NCBI RefSeq assembly: GCF_023667495.1
Contig: NZ_JAMOZL010000004.1
Coordinates: forward strand, 468,202-532,201
Source of the DNA: Dyadobacter sp. MSC1_007
GTDB taxonomy: Bacteria > Bacteroidota > Bacteroidia > Cytophagales > Spirosomataceae
DNA: 64,000 nt
Direction of reading: 5' to 3'
The position numbers were made by a program, and so were the translations under genes. Under the pieces are notes generated by a model. That model was not told the DNA's origin and ran no database searches. It worked only from the letters and a program-made list of their open reading frames with translations. Shown piece by piece: positions 45,920-56,390 of the stretch. The first letter of the stretch is position 1, and each line of letters opens with the position of its first letter.

Positions 45920-48256
45920 CTATTTTGCCGGTGCCATTTCAATAATCTTTTTGTACACGCCACGCGCCTTTTCATAGGCCTCCGCAGCAGCGGCTTTTTC
46001 GCCTTGCCTGATATTAGGCTCCTTCATTTTCCAGCATTGTTCGAGAGCCGCCAGGCACCATTCAGCGCTTTCTTTTTCGAGAACAGGTTTGTCATCGACT
46101 TTTACAAACACGGGATTTGAATGCGAGCTAGGGTAAATACGCATGGCTACCCAGCCAGATTTGGTCAGTTTATGGTTAAACTTCACATCCTGTACAGACC
46201 CATCCGCGACAATTTCTACGGTATCGACCGGCACTCCATTTACAACCAACTCAACGCCGACCTTGCGTGAGGAACCCATTCGTGACCGCTCAATATCCCA
46301 GAAAGGTGTTATATCAATAGGCTTAGCCGCAATTTTCTCCCCGATGCTATCCTGTTCGGCTGGAAGGTAAGCCGCTATTATAGCCGTAACAGCCACTATT
46401 TGAGGGCTTTTCAATGCCAATTCACTATTACCGGTTCCCGCTTCGCGACCTCCAACGGTAAAATCCATAATATGCGATTTACCATCCGAAACATAGCTTC
46501 TTCCGTTTCTAAGTGCCTCAATGTAACCATCATAGTCCATCACCCCATTAGCCGGCTTGAAATAGCTCCTCGCCTGCCCTACCCGCGCATCCGTAATGCA
46601 AGGAAAATCCGTTTCACCACTCAACCTCACTTTGAAGCCACAATTGAGCGTGTGATAATACATATTAAGCTCCCAGGGCGCTGGCGTATCTCCCGCACTG
46701 AAAAAATCAACCAGATTTTCGGTAACCGTCACGATATATTCGTTAGCTCCAATGGCGTCCATTTTGGGTAAAACATAATTAGGAAGTTTGTAGGTCAACT
46801 GCGTCGGTTGGAGGCCCCAGCCCGAATGCGCATAGCCCACCAACCCGCCCTGCGATTTCGCCCATGCAAGTATGGGCGCGGTCCAGCTTGGCCACTCTTC
46901 AATCAGCTTTGTACCGGGATAATCGTCCTCCTTAATGCGTAAAAGCACAATATGCCCTGCATGGGATGAAGGAAACCCGGAGACTTCTACGTCATTTCGC
47001 ATAATATTCTTCTTGCCTGATAATGGATGGTCTTTTCCGGTGAAGAATGTCTTTTGATGATACCAACTCGGCCCCCAGGCCAGATTTGCGGCCATATTAA
47101 GGTCCTCGCCAAGTGCCTGACGGAACATATCTTTGGGATCGACTCCTTCGGTAGGACTGTCGTAATGGCTGCAACCGGCCGCGTGAATGTGGTGATCAGC
47201 ACTGTACCAGCCCAGCTGCGAAAGCCGGATCCACCGTTTTAGCTGGAATGCGACTTCCACAGAATCTTTCCCGGCTGGAACCGTGATTTCTTTCGTCTGA
47301 GGGATATATTCCGGGCCACGTGTAAAAGTAACTTTGAATTTTCCCGCAGGCAGCATCACATGCTCGCCGCTTTGTCGGTATACCTGTGGTTGAAAAAAGA
47401 AATCGGGATAAGTGTCAAATGCAGCCACTCGCCTCGACGGCAGTGGGTAAATCCCCTTGAATTTTCCCGCCGCATGCTCCTGCCCGTCCGTAATCAGGAA
47501 CGACGCCATTGCAGGCGAACCATCGTCGTCCTTCACCTGGAATTTCACTTTCACCGCAGGCTTTATATCAAAAAGAATATGGGTAGAATTCCGAAAACCG
47601 ATGTCCTGCGAGCCTTGTCCAACATTATAAGCGATTTCGGCCTCACGCTGTCCGGCATCCTTGCTGTAAATCTGCACGACGGCATATTCAAGCTTTAAAC
47701 CGGATAAATTGGGCTGCAAAGGTCGGTTTCCATAGATCTGAATATCCAAAAACCGGTTAGCAACTTGTCCCTGACTCAGCTCGTGTTCCTTTTTTACTTT
47801 CGACTCAAAAGACGGGGAATGGTAAGGTTTGGCGGCATTGGGACTTTCTGCCACCAGCTTTGCGGTAATGCCCGCTTTATTGTGGATTTTGACCAAAAAA
47901 CTCGTCCAGCCACCCTGCACTAATACCGCACCTGCCGGGCCACGATCCACTTTTACCCTTCCTTCGGGATTAATATGAACAAAATTCAGACAATATGGAT
48001 CGAGAATTTCCTGAACAGCCTTAACTGTACCTGAGCTAAACGGACTGTCCGCCAGCTTTTTAAGTCGCTGGGCATCGGGTGGGGATAATGTATTTCCTGA
48101 AAAGGACAACGCCTCCTGCAAACGCAAGGCCTGCATTAAAAGAGGCTGCGGAGGCACACTGTCGGTAACAATCTTATGTGCAGAATGGTCGTGCTGCCCG
48201 AGCAGCGCCAAAGGGAGGAAAACTGCTAAAAGGATCAGGGCAGACGTTTTTTTCAT
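45920..48256 (-). CDS. CehA/McbA family metallo-hydrolase, exported
   Basis: About 778 residues from the ATG at 48256, which gives a clear signal peptide (to about LALLGQ). N-terminal beta domains (about 90-350) are followed by a PHP-like metal-dependent hydrolase domain: WYSADHHIHAAGCSHYDS near 365, then GFPSSHAGHIVLL, LVGYAHSGWG and LSGETDFPCITDARVGQ, with the histidines and acids that bind metals. Related proteins include the carbaryl hydrolase CehA, but many act on other phosphate or ester bonds. It is the third gene of an operon with recQ and a DUF5723 barrel, starting one base after the barrel's stop. Confidence 0.88.
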   Translation of the reverse strand: MKKTSALILLAVFLPLALLGQHDHSAHKIVTDSVPPQPLLMQALRLQEALSFSGNTLSPPDAQRLKKLADSPFSSGTVKAVQEILDPYCLNFVHINPEGRVKVDRGPAGAVLVQGGWTSFLVKIHNKAGITAKLVAESPNAAKPYHSPSFESKVKKEHELSQGQVANRFLDIQIYGNRPLQPNLSGLKLEYAVVQIYSKDAGQREAEIAYNVGQGSQDIGFRNSTHILFDIKPAVKVKFQVKDDDGSPAMASFLITDGQEHAAGKFKGIYPLPSRRVAAFDTYPDFFFQPQVYRQSGEHVMLPAGKFKVTFTRGPEYIPQTKEITVPAGKDSVEVAFQLKRWIRLSQLGWYSADHHIHAAGCSHYDSPTEGVDPKDMFRQALGEDLNMAANLAWGPSWYHQKTFFTGKDHPLSGKKNIMRNDVEVSGFPSSHAGHIVLLRIKEDDYPGTKLIEEWPSWTAPILAWAKSQGGLVGYAHSGWGLQPTQLTYKLPNYVLPKMDAIGANEYIVTVTENLVDFFSAGDTPAPWELNMYYHTLNCGFKVRLSGETDFPCITDARVGQARSYFKPANGVMDYDGYIEALRNGRSYVSDGKSHIMDFTVGGREAGTGNSELALKSPQIVAVTAIIAAYLPAEQDSIGEKIAAKPIDITPFWDIERSRMGSSRKVGVELVVNGVPVDTVEIVADGSVQDVKFNHKLTKSGWVAMRIYPSSHSNPVFVKVDDKPVLEKESAEWCLAALEQCWKMKEPNIRQGEKAAAAEAYEKARGVYKKIIEMAPAK

Positions 48257-48257
48257 G

Positions 48258-49688
48258 TCAGTCTTTGTCTTTTTTTCGATATGATTTCCAGGCCGTGAAA
48301 CCAATGTACATCATGCTTCCACGTGCGCCACCACTTTTCATCAGTCCGTTTACATTACTGAACCCAAGGAATACAGGCCCAAAATGCCCCGCTATCCCGA
48401 TGGAAGGGCGATTATTTCCTTTGATAAATGAAATAGGAAATGAAAGGCCGGATTCTTCGTCTTCAAAACGCGGCGTGATCATAAAAATACTCGGCTGGTA
48501 GATATCTAATGGGTCGCCGCTCCCGCTTTTAAGACGCTTGGTTTGGGATAAATTCAGGAAAAATCCATTGATCACCTGAATATCCGCTTCCAAATGCAAT
48601 GCTTGCGGTAATTTGACAGTCTTACTAAATGCAGCGGTGCTATCACCCGGGAACAGGCTCATAAAACCTTCTGGGCCACGGTCACTGACCGTTTCAAGCT
48701 CTTTTTGTCCGATAACCATGTCATTTTGCGCTCCTCGAACCATTTTTGAATCTACTGTCCGGTATTTGATCGAACCAACGTCGGTAACCGAGGCGGCAAG
48801 CCGCACCAGGTAATCAGGGCTATCATTATACACTTCCTTACGCGCCTTCCAAACCGACCCTACCTCGTAGGAAAATCCAAGGTCATAACCCCAACCCGAT
48901 CCATACTTGTCCTTATCGAACAGGTTTCCAATCCCCATTTTCCGGTTCGGCGTACTATAACCGGCCTCATATGACAGCTGATCAATCGATAGTTGGCTGA
49001 TGTCCGGCTCTCCATTTACTGGCAAAACGCTGAAGCGGTCAGCCGAACCGGTCAGATAGGCGACCCTGGCACCGAAAATCCGCTTAACAGTAGCTCCTAC
49101 CCTCAACTTGTGGCCTTCGATGTCTAAGATCTGGGCACCATATGAAAAGCTGAAATCCGAAAAGCTTTGCTGTACCAAATTGAAATTGCCCCATTCCTGG
49201 TCCCTTACGACAGGATTGCTGCCGGTATCAAGCCGTTTTTTATATAAATTCTGGATCGGTTCAGGAATATTGTTGCCTTGCACAAATCCGCGTGTGCGCA
49301 ACTGGAATGCGATGCCCTGGTATTTGCCTACCGCAAACATTACCGACGGCCACCTGATTTCGCTGGTCAGAAAGATCGGGTCTTTGTACGTCAGCGAACC
49401 CATTGTGCGGGAACGTCCGTAAAGTTCTTTGGTGGAATGCGCGGCGAGCAATGGATACAAGAATGAATTTTCTCCGATAAACCGGAAATACCTGTATTTG
49501 ATACTTCCGCCCATGGTCAGGACGTTGATCTGCCATTTATGCCTCGGCCCGCCCAGGACCGAGGGATTATAAGTCGCCCGGTATATGCCACCGTAATTGC
49601 TGAACTGAAGGCCGGGAATTTGTTGAGCAAATGCGTTCGAAATGAACAAAAAGGCAGCCAAGGTGCCGATAATAAGTGAAGTTTTCAA
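48258..49688 (-). CDS. DUF5723 outer-membrane barrel protein
   Basis: A 476-residue exported protein, with signal peptide ending near NAFAQQ. The remainder is rich in alternating beta strands (SNYGGIYRATYNPSVLGGP, GSIKYRYFRFIGEN, GYDLGFSYEVGSVW, SIGIAGHFGPVFLGFS) and fits the DUF5723 family of predicted outer-membrane barrels. The start is a TTG overlapping the recQ stop (TTGA), with no ATG nearby giving a signal peptide, so translation is probably coupled to recQ. Function is unknown. Confidence 0.88.
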   Translation of the reverse strand: MKTSLIIGTLAAFLFISNAFAQQIPGLQFSNYGGIYRATYNPSVLGGPRHKWQINVLTMGGSIKYRYFRFIGENSFLYPLLAAHSTKELYGRSRTMGSLTYKDPIFLTSEIRWPSVMFAVGKYQGIAFQLRTRGFVQGNNIPEPIQNLYKKRLDTGSNPVVRDQEWGNFNLVQQSFSDFSFSYGAQILDIEGHKLRVGATVKRIFGARVAYLTGSADRFSVLPVNGEPDISQLSIDQLSYEAGYSTPNRKMGIGNLFDKDKYGSGWGYDLGFSYEVGSVWKARKEVYNDSPDYLVRLAASVTDVGSIKYRTVDSKMVRGAQNDMVIGQKELETVSDRGPEGFMSLFPGDSTAAFSKTVKLPQALHLEADIQVINGFFLNLSQTKRLKSGSGDPLDIYQPSIFMITPRFEDEESGLSFPISFIKGNNRPSIGIAGHFGPVFLGFSNVNGLMKSGGARGSMMYIGFTAWKSYRKKDKD

Positions 49689-51604
49689 TGTTGAGTTTTG
49701 TTAGTCAAGGCCAGCATTCCGGTATCGTCGTAGCGGATTACTTCCTCTTTTATTAATTCTTGCAATGCATTCAGGAAACTGCTTTCCGGCACATTTTCGA
49801 AAACGCGGCTCAAATCCGCCGGCGTTATGGGGCCTTCTTGCGATAAATAGTTAATCAATACGCTGGCAAGGCCTGTGCTTCCGATTGATTCCCGTTTTTT
49901 ATTTTTGATACAGATATCGCATACCCCGCATTCTTCCGCATCAAACTCGTTGAAATATTCCAGCAAAAGCAACGTACGGCAACGCTGCGTATGTGATGCA
50001 TAACGGACTACCGCCTGGGCTTTTTTGAGGTCGCGGTCTTTTTTCTTTTGTATTTCAAAAACATTGATCGGCAACAAAGAAGCGTCGTAGCGCGGCGTCA
50101 GGAACGTCAGCTGGGGTTTGTCTTTTCTAGGCTCGTACACCAGGATCTCCCGTTCTGCCAGAAACTTCAATTTCTTTATAACCTCCGCCTCAGTCCCAAA
50201 ATAGATCTGTCCAAGTTCGGTTTCCGAAATGCGGACGTACTCCGTAAAGACCTCCCCGCCATATAACCGCAGGATCAGTTTGATAAACGAATCATATTCC
50301 TGATAGCGTATTTGGAAATCGTACAATTCCCGGTTGTCGACCAGAAAATGTATCCTCGATGGCTCGTTGAAATTTTCACTTAGCTGTAAAAAACCTTCCT
50401 CTTCAAGTAGTTTTAAAGCATAGTGCGTTTCATTTACCGGCAGCCCAAAAATTCCTGTAAATTCTTGTATATCAAAGTCAAAACCCGACAATTCACCGGC
50501 CCCAACAGCGATTTTGTAGTAATTGGCCAATGCCTGATAAACCCTTCGCAACAACTCCACAGGCGGATATTTTCTTTCCACGCTGTCGATCAGTTCTTCG
50601 AGATCGATCTTGTTAAAAATCGCTACGGCATAAGCTTTCTGTTCATCGCGCCCCGCCCGTCCGGCCTCCTGGTAATATGCTTCGAGGTTGTCCGGCAAAT
50701 CAAAATGCACTACCGCACGCACATCCGGCTTGTCGATTCCCATTCCGAATGCATTGGTGGCAACCACTACGCGCACCTTGTTTTTGATCCAGGCAGATTG
50801 AGTTTCGGAGCGGTCTTTAAAAGGTAAGCCGGCATGATAACTCAGTGCCGAAATGCCTTGTCTGCTCAGCCAATCGGCCAGCTCCCTCGTTTTTTTGCGC
50901 GTCCGGACGTAAACGATTGCCGTCCCGGGCACATTTTTAAGGACTTGAAGTAGCTTGCGGTCCTTACTTTCCTCAGCAAATGCAGAATAAGAGAGATTCG
51001 CCCTTGCAAATGATTGTTTGAAGACCCGCGCATTGCGCATTTCCAGCTTATCGAGAATGTCAGCGCGTACTTCTTCGGTCGCGGTGGCTGTAAGCGCCAT
51101 CACGGGAACACGTGGCATCAATTTTCTGAAATCGGCGATCAGCAGGTAGGAAGGCCGGAAGTCATAACCCCAAGCCGAAATACAATGCGCCTCATCGATG
51201 GCCAGGAGGCAGATTTTCATCTGTTTCGCCCGGGCGATCATGATGTCCGTTCGCAGGCGCTCGGGCGACACGTACAGGAATTTCGTATTGCCGTGGATAC
51301 AATTATCAAGCGCTATATCGATTTCTGTGCGGCTCATTCCGGAATGAATGGCCGACGCCGGGATATCTCTTCGTTTTAATTGCTCAACCTGGTCTTTCAT
51401 CAGGGCAATGAGCGGCGTAACCACAATGCAAATGCCCTCAGAAGCCATTACAGGCACTTGAAAGCAGACGGACTTCCCCCCGCCGGTCGGAAGCAAAACC
51501 AGCGCGTCGATACCGTTAAGAACTGTTTTGATAGCATCCTCCTGGAAAGGCCTGAATGCGTCGTAACCCCAATATTGCCTCAGGACAGATTGAAGATCAA
51601 TCAT
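49685..51604 (-). CDS. recQ: ATP-dependent DNA helicase RecQ
   Basis: A 639-residue 3'-5' DNA helicase for recombination and replication repair. Walker A LPTGGGKSVCFQVP is at about residue 37, the DEAH box AIDEAHCISAWGYDFRP follows, then the SAT-like TATATEEVR and motif VI QEAGRAGRDEQKA. The zinc-binding RQC region has its cysteines (YASHTQRCRTLLLLEYF and CGVCDIC). The HRDC domain is missing, and the C-terminus is a short winged-helix-like segment; this shorter form is common in Bacteroidota. It heads an operon with two envelope genes. Confidence 0.96.
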   Translation of the reverse strand: MIDLQSVLRQYWGYDAFRPFQEDAIKTVLNGIDALVLLPTGGGKSVCFQVPVMASEGICIVVTPLIALMKDQVEQLKRRDIPASAIHSGMSRTEIDIALDNCIHGNTKFLYVSPERLRTDIMIARAKQMKICLLAIDEAHCISAWGYDFRPSYLLIADFRKLMPRVPVMALTATATEEVRADILDKLEMRNARVFKQSFARANLSYSAFAEESKDRKLLQVLKNVPGTAIVYVRTRKKTRELADWLSRQGISALSYHAGLPFKDRSETQSAWIKNKVRVVVATNAFGMGIDKPDVRAVVHFDLPDNLEAYYQEAGRAGRDEQKAYAVAIFNKIDLEELIDSVERKYPPVELLRRVYQALANYYKIAVGAGELSGFDFDIQEFTGIFGLPVNETHYALKLLEEEGFLQLSENFNEPSRIHFLVDNRELYDFQIRYQEYDSFIKLILRLYGGEVFTEYVRISETELGQIYFGTEAEVIKKLKFLAEREILVYEPRKDKPQLTFLTPRYDASLLPINVFEIQKKKDRDLKKAQAVVRYASHTQRCRTLLLLEYFNEFDAEECGVCDICIKNKKRESIGSTGLASVLINYLSQEGPITPADLSRVFENVPESSFLNALQELIKEEVIRYDDTGMLALTNKTQH

Positions 51605-51764
51605 CGGGATGATGTTTGTCGTGTGATAAAAATCGTTTACAAAGTAATGCCATAATAGCGGTTATAGAAAGTTGGGATATGCCCGTTTGATAAAAAAGAG
51701 CATACGTCAGGTAATTCTTCCAAAGATAAAATGCCTTATTTTGAACAAATTTCACTCCGCATAT

Positions 51765-53240
51765 ATGAGTTTGAATGCCACCGGACTTAACCGGTATATA
51801 AAAGTTTTGCCCTGGTTATTCACGGCAAGCTTTATATTCATCACGTTCTTACCCAGGTCGTTAGATGATACGATGTTCATGGATGGCGTAACTTACGCAG
51901 CCATTTCCCGGAATATGTCCATCGGGATAGGATCATTCTGGCGACCATTTTTCGCGCACTCATTTTGGCTTCCCTACGACAATAATGGCTTTTTTTCGGG
52001 GCATCCGCCGCTGCAATTCGGTTTACAGGCAATCCTTTTCCGGATCATGGGCGACACCCCGGCTGTGGAAATCGTTTACAACCTGCTGATCCTTCTCGGT
52101 TATCTCGTTGTGATCATCGCCTTATGGAAAAAATTACTATCCGAACACCCTGAATATCGTCCATTTGCGTGGATACCGATATTATGCTGGTATGGGATGG
52201 TCATCGTCTACTACGGCATGCCCAATAACTTCCTCGACAGCACAATGGGCTTGTTCTGTCTGCTTTCATGCTATTTTCAGCTCTGCTTTTTAAAACTAAA
52301 AAAGATCACGAATGGCTCATATTTATGGCCATTTATCGGCGGTATCTGCATTTTTCTGGCATTTTTGACCAAGGGTCCTGTCGGCCTCTATCCCTTCGCG
52401 TTCTCGATCATTTACGCAATGTTCCATCGGGCAACCCCATTTTCAACCAGCCTGAAATCAACCATTGTAATGCTATTCGTATTTGCGGCCATTCTTTCAG
52501 GAGTTCTTGCCTATCAGCCCGCCCGGGATTTTTTGGGTACTTATTTCAATGGACAGGTAGTGCAGGCATTGTTACAGAAACGTGAAAAAACGGGTACCGG
52601 CCTGGCAGCACACTTCACGCTTCTAGTTGAGCTCGCCCGCAACCTTTATCCCCACCTGATTGTACTCGCGGCCCTTTACATTCCTTCATACCGCATCAAT
52701 CTAAAAACACCACTGAGCGCCCCGATGGCAAAAACAAGCCAGTTCGCATTTCTGATAGCATTTTCGGGCATTGCGCCTATGCTGGTGAGCGTGAAGCAAT
52801 ATCCGCATTATCTTTTGCCAGCACTGCCTTTCGTCGCGTTATTCTTTGGGTTTTTAATGATCGAAAAAATTGCGGCGCTGATGTTCGCGCGCAAACGAAT
52901 GAGCATCCTCCTGCTGGGTATCGGTTGCTTCCTCTGCTGGGGACTTACCGCTGCCAAATTTGCCACCGACAAGCCTGACATCGTGGTACAGAACGCGAAA
53001 GATTTAAGGCAAATGGTCCCACGCGGCTCGACGATCGGAATTTGTCACGATTTATATCAAAATGCAGATATCCATGCAAATTTCCAGCGCTACCACCGGC
53101 TGTCGCTCACTGAAAGCGACACCGCCCGTTACGTTTTCGGGGATTCGTCCTGCCTACCCAAATTCGATGCTCAGCGGGATTCCATTATTCCAATGCATGG
53201 AAAATACCTGCTGATCATCCGGCAAAGCAGACATCGGTAA
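51765..53240 (+). CDS. ArnT-like glycosyltransferase (GT-C/PMT family)
   Basis: About 491 residues from the ATG at 51765; the longer frame adds a basic non-membrane leader. An integral-membrane transferase with about ten segments. The loop after the first segment contains the acidic pair (PRSLDDTMFMDGVTYAAISR), the presumed catalytic site of GT39/ArnT enzymes using polyprenyl-phosphate sugars, and LTKGPVGLYPFAF is a typical mid-protein motif. It probably adds a sugar to lipid A, a protein or a glycan on the periplasmic side; the substrate is unknown. Confidence 0.85.
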   Translation: MSLNATGLNRYIKVLPWLFTASFIFITFLPRSLDDTMFMDGVTYAAISRNMSIGIGSFWRPFFAHSFWLPYDNNGFFSGHPPLQFGLQAILFRIMGDTPAVEIVYNLLILLGYLVVIIALWKKLLSEHPEYRPFAWIPILCWYGMVIVYYGMPNNFLDSTMGLFCLLSCYFQLCFLKLKKITNGSYLWPFIGGICIFLAFLTKGPVGLYPFAFSIIYAMFHRATPFSTSLKSTIVMLFVFAAILSGVLAYQPARDFLGTYFNGQVVQALLQKREKTGTGLAAHFTLLVELARNLYPHLIVLAALYIPSYRINLKTPLSAPMAKTSQFAFLIAFSGIAPMLVSVKQYPHYLLPALPFVALFFGFLMIEKIAALMFARKRMSILLLGIGCFLCWGLTAAKFATDKPDIVVQNAKDLRQMVPRGSTIGICHDLYQNADIHANFQRYHRLSLTESDTARYVFGDSSCLPKFDAQRDSIIPMHGKYLLIIRQSRHR

Positions 53241-53285
53241 ACCAACAAGACCTATTGAAAAATGGCACCGGCAAGTCCTTGCTTC

Positions 53286-53315
53286 TTTGTTGATTGTATG
53301 AAAATATTACCTTTG
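53286..53315 (+). promoter_or_regulatory. Promoter of the PBP4-like gene
   Basis: TTTG (53286-53289), an 18-base spacer and TACCTTTG (53308-53315) match the Bacteroidota consensus, 26 bases before the ATG at 53342. Confidence 0.6.
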
Positions 53316-53341
53316 TTTTGAGTTCAATTTAACCCCTACCC

Positions 53342-54616
53342 ATGCGCACGCTGCTCTTCTTCATCAGTATTTTAACATTGTCCAGTTGTTCCGTTTCGCA
53401 TTACCTCCGCCGGGAAATCAAAAATTCGCCGGTCCTCAGTCAACAACATACCGGGGTTGCGGTTTCAAATATCAATGACCCGAAAAAACTGGCTTCCTGG
53501 CAGGATGACAAGTATTTCATCCCGGCATCCAATACAAAACTTTTCAGCTTTTACGCCGGCCTTTCCGCTCTGGGCGATTCCATTCCAGGCCTCGAATACC
53601 TCGAATGGGGCGAATTGCTGATCATTCGCGGAACCGGTGACCCTTCTCTTTTACACCCCGATTTGCCTCACAGCAAAGTGCTGGATTTTCTGAAAAGCAG
53701 GAAAGATCAGATTTTTTATACACCCTATCACTTCGAAAACAAGCGTTTTGGTCCCGGCTGGGCTTGGAGCGACTACAATGACTATTATCAGGCCGAGGTG
53801 ACCGCCCTACCGGTTTACGGAAATATTGTCCGTTTTACGGGCGGGCCTTCGCAGCAATACAGCGTCCATCCCAGGTTCTGGCAAAAGGCGATGGTATTTG
53901 ATAGTACAGCTTCCGGAATCGAGCGGGAAGAGTCTCAGAATGTATTCCATCATCCCAAACTCGTTGTACCACAAGGGCTTTCACAGGATGTTCCCGTTCG
54001 TATGAGTGATTTACTTACTGTTCAATTATTAAGTGATACTTTAAAAAAGGAGATCAAGCTGATCAATATTCCACTGGAAATAGAGGTGCAAAAAGTCAAC
54101 AGCATCCCGTCGGATTCGCTGTACACCCGCATGATGCAAGTGAGTGATAATATGATGGCCGAGCAACTGATGTTGCTCTATGCGTCTGCGAATGGGCTAC
54201 CATTAAATACCGAAAAAGCCATTGCACACGCCATTGAGCACCATTTGGCCGACCTGCCGGATAAGCCGGTATGGAAAGATGGTTCTGGTTTGAGCCGCTA
54301 TAACCTTTTTACGCCGAGAACATTGGTGGCATTGCTGCAAAAAATCTATCAGAAAGTCCCGCAGGAGAAGCTATTTACCATATTGCCTGCGGGTGGAAAG
54401 AGCGGCACGTTGAAAAATCTTTTCAAGGAAGGCCCGCCATTTATTTTTGCGAAAACAGGCAGTCTCAGTAATGTATATAACCTCAGTGGCTACCTGGTCA
54501 CGAAAAAGGGGAAAGTACTGGTTTTCAGCTTCATGAATAATAATTTCACACGACCAACGAGCGACGTACGGAAGGAAGTAGAAAGAATCCTGACAGGCCT
54601 GCACGAGAAATTCTGA
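53342..54616 (+). CDS. dacB: D-alanyl-D-alanine carboxypeptidase/endopeptidase, PBP4 type
   Basis: A 424-residue serine peptidase of the S13 family that trims peptidoglycan cross-links. The catalytic motifs are in order: SNTK (Ser63, Lys66) in FIPASNTKLFSFYAG, SDN in MQVSDNMMAEQL, and KSG in LPAGGKSGTLKNLF. An N-terminal lipobox (LTLSSC, Cys16) suggests a periplasmic lipoprotein. The extra domains of E. coli PBP4 are only partly present, as in shorter Bacteroidota forms. Its stop abuts the convergent gene at 54617 with no space for a terminator. Confidence 0.9.
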   Translation: MRTLLFFISILTLSSCSVSHYLRREIKNSPVLSQQHTGVAVSNINDPKKLASWQDDKYFIPASNTKLFSFYAGLSALGDSIPGLEYLEWGELLIIRGTGDPSLLHPDLPHSKVLDFLKSRKDQIFYTPYHFENKRFGPGWAWSDYNDYYQAEVTALPVYGNIVRFTGGPSQQYSVHPRFWQKAMVFDSTASGIEREESQNVFHHPKLVVPQGLSQDVPVRMSDLLTVQLLSDTLKKEIKLINIPLEIEVQKVNSIPSDSLYTRMMQVSDNMMAEQLMLLYASANGLPLNTEKAIAHAIEHHLADLPDKPVWKDGSGLSRYNLFTPRTLVALLQKIYQKVPQEKLFTILPAGGKSGTLKNLFKEGPPFIFAKTGSLSNVYNLSGYLVTKKGKVLVFSFMNNNFTRPTSDVRKEVERILTGLHEKF

Positions 54617-56317
54617 TTACTCTTTCTCTTCCCAGGTTTTGCCAGTGCAATAGATGATATTCCCCCCATTCCGGCGCACCAACAAATAAATATCGTAAAC
54701 ACCTGGCTCAACATTAGCCTCGTGAAAACTCGCATACACTCCTTTTGCGAAGTACATCAGTCTGCGGACGCTGGTTTTTAACGGAACGGCCAGCTGATTG
54801 GGTGGAGAAGCATACACATGGTCGGCAGATTTTAGAATGACATAGGCGCCGTCCGAATAATCGCCTTGTGATGTAAAAGAATCCTTATAAAAACCCACCA
54901 TAACCTGGTTATTGACCAACGCAATCTCATCCGGAACATACATACTGTCGCATTTCAGGTTGGTCCCGTTTGCGCGCGGATTCCAGTTTTCGGCTAGCGG
55001 ATCGGCGGAATGGTAATAGGTCCTGATCGATTCAAAATATAGCTGATCCATCGAAAACATCCTGAGTCCTAGCCAATCAGCATTGTAACGTGCATTAAAT
55101 TCCTGTGCAATGGCAGCTCTCCTGTTGTTAACGGCTTCGGCGAAATTGCTTTGCAATATCACCAGGTTCATCACCACAGCGGCGAGCAGGATTATCGGTG
55201 CGCCGATCTTCCTGGTTTTTGCTTTTGAAACAGATAAAAACCCGAAATACAAAGCAATACACCATAAAATGGAATACATGCGGTAACGGCCTTTGAACAT
55301 TCCCTCAAACATATCAGTGGGAATGCGCTTATATGTAAGCGCAAGCGCAGTAATGCCGGTAAACAACACGATCGCGAGTGCGAAAAGCGCCATTCTATTA
55401 TCGTAAGGCTCTTCCAGCCAGGCAGAATTCCAAAGTCCTAAATATTGCCTTCTATATAAAATAAGAAACAAAGCGATCATCACCATTCCGGCCGCCACCG
55501 CTAGATAAAGCCTCCAATGCGGAGTACTGTACACGGCAAGCGTTGCCCAGGAACCGATAAATCCGAAGAAACCTAAGAATCCTTCCTGTACCTGCCGGGG
55601 TTTGGTGAAATCAAGGCTTTTGGTAATGGGGGTAAAATCATTAAAATAAATGATCGCGATAACCACCGTCACTGCCATTGTAACCAGAACCTGTTTGGGG
55701 CGGCCGGCGAACAAAAATATAAACCCGATCACCGGAAAAACCAGCAGTCCATTCCCGTAAGTGAATGTAGCCATGACGGCGAAAAACAGCGAAAGGGCGA
55801 CTTTTCCCGGCTGATATACCGCAAAATACATCGCGCAAAGCGCAAACAATATTACCCCGAAATTGCACAGCGAACTTACGCCCCAGAATATATTTTCAAA
55901 CGACTGGATATTAAACCAAAGCCACATCACCGGCACAAAATACCAGTTTGACAACCTTAATACTTTGAATGCACGGTAAAAAACCAGTGCGCACAAAGCC
56001 CAGCAAATATTGGCAATAATCATCGGCCACACCAGATTGACCGTCCCGAAAAATTTATGCAGAATAAGTATGACAGATCGGGAAAAAACCAGGCGGTGTT
56101 CCGGGAAAAGCGACGTAAGGAGCTTCCATTTCTCGGCGAGTGTTGCCTTTTCAAATTCAGGGATGACGCCTAGAATGAAAATGTCGTCAAAAGCTATGTA
56201 ATTAACATTCAGTGCAATGGACTTAAACACCCATATGTAGATTAAAACGGGCACAAGACACAACAAAAATGCAAGCCAGCTTTTATTTTTAACGAAACCG
56301 AGAAGAGATAAATACAT
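54617..56317 (-). CDS. Polytopic membrane protein, possible GT-C transferase
   Basis: A 566-residue inner-membrane protein with about ten to twelve segments in the first 410 residues and a C-terminal periplasmic-type domain (about 415-566) rich in Tyr, Asp and Asn. The first loop holds a DD pair (YIAFDDIFILGVIPEF), similar to the acidic site of GT-C glycosyltransferases, but no further family motif was found. Together with the ArnT-like gene 1.4 kb away it might act in sugar transfer; this is inference. It faces dacB head-on with no gap. Confidence 0.78.
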   Translation of the reverse strand: MYLSLLGFVKNKSWLAFLLCLVPVLIYIWVFKSIALNVNYIAFDDIFILGVIPEFEKATLAEKWKLLTSLFPEHRLVFSRSVILILHKFFGTVNLVWPMIIANICWALCALVFYRAFKVLRLSNWYFVPVMWLWFNIQSFENIFWGVSSLCNFGVILFALCAMYFAVYQPGKVALSLFFAVMATFTYGNGLLVFPVIGFIFLFAGRPKQVLVTMAVTVVIAIIYFNDFTPITKSLDFTKPRQVQEGFLGFFGFIGSWATLAVYSTPHWRLYLAVAAGMVMIALFLILYRRQYLGLWNSAWLEEPYDNRMALFALAIVLFTGITALALTYKRIPTDMFEGMFKGRYRMYSILWCIALYFGFLSVSKAKTRKIGAPIILLAAVVMNLVILQSNFAEAVNNRRAAIAQEFNARYNADWLGLRMFSMDQLYFESIRTYYHSADPLAENWNPRANGTNLKCDSMYVPDEIALVNNQVMVGFYKDSFTSQGDYSDGAYVILKSADHVYASPPNQLAVPLKTSVRRLMYFAKGVYASFHEANVEPGVYDIYLLVRRNGGNIIYCTGKTWEEKE

Positions 56318-56390
56318 AGATATGTGAAGTCATGCCGGCGTGCGACCATGCTAAATAAGCATGTGCAAGGCAATTTTCATATATCCGGGC

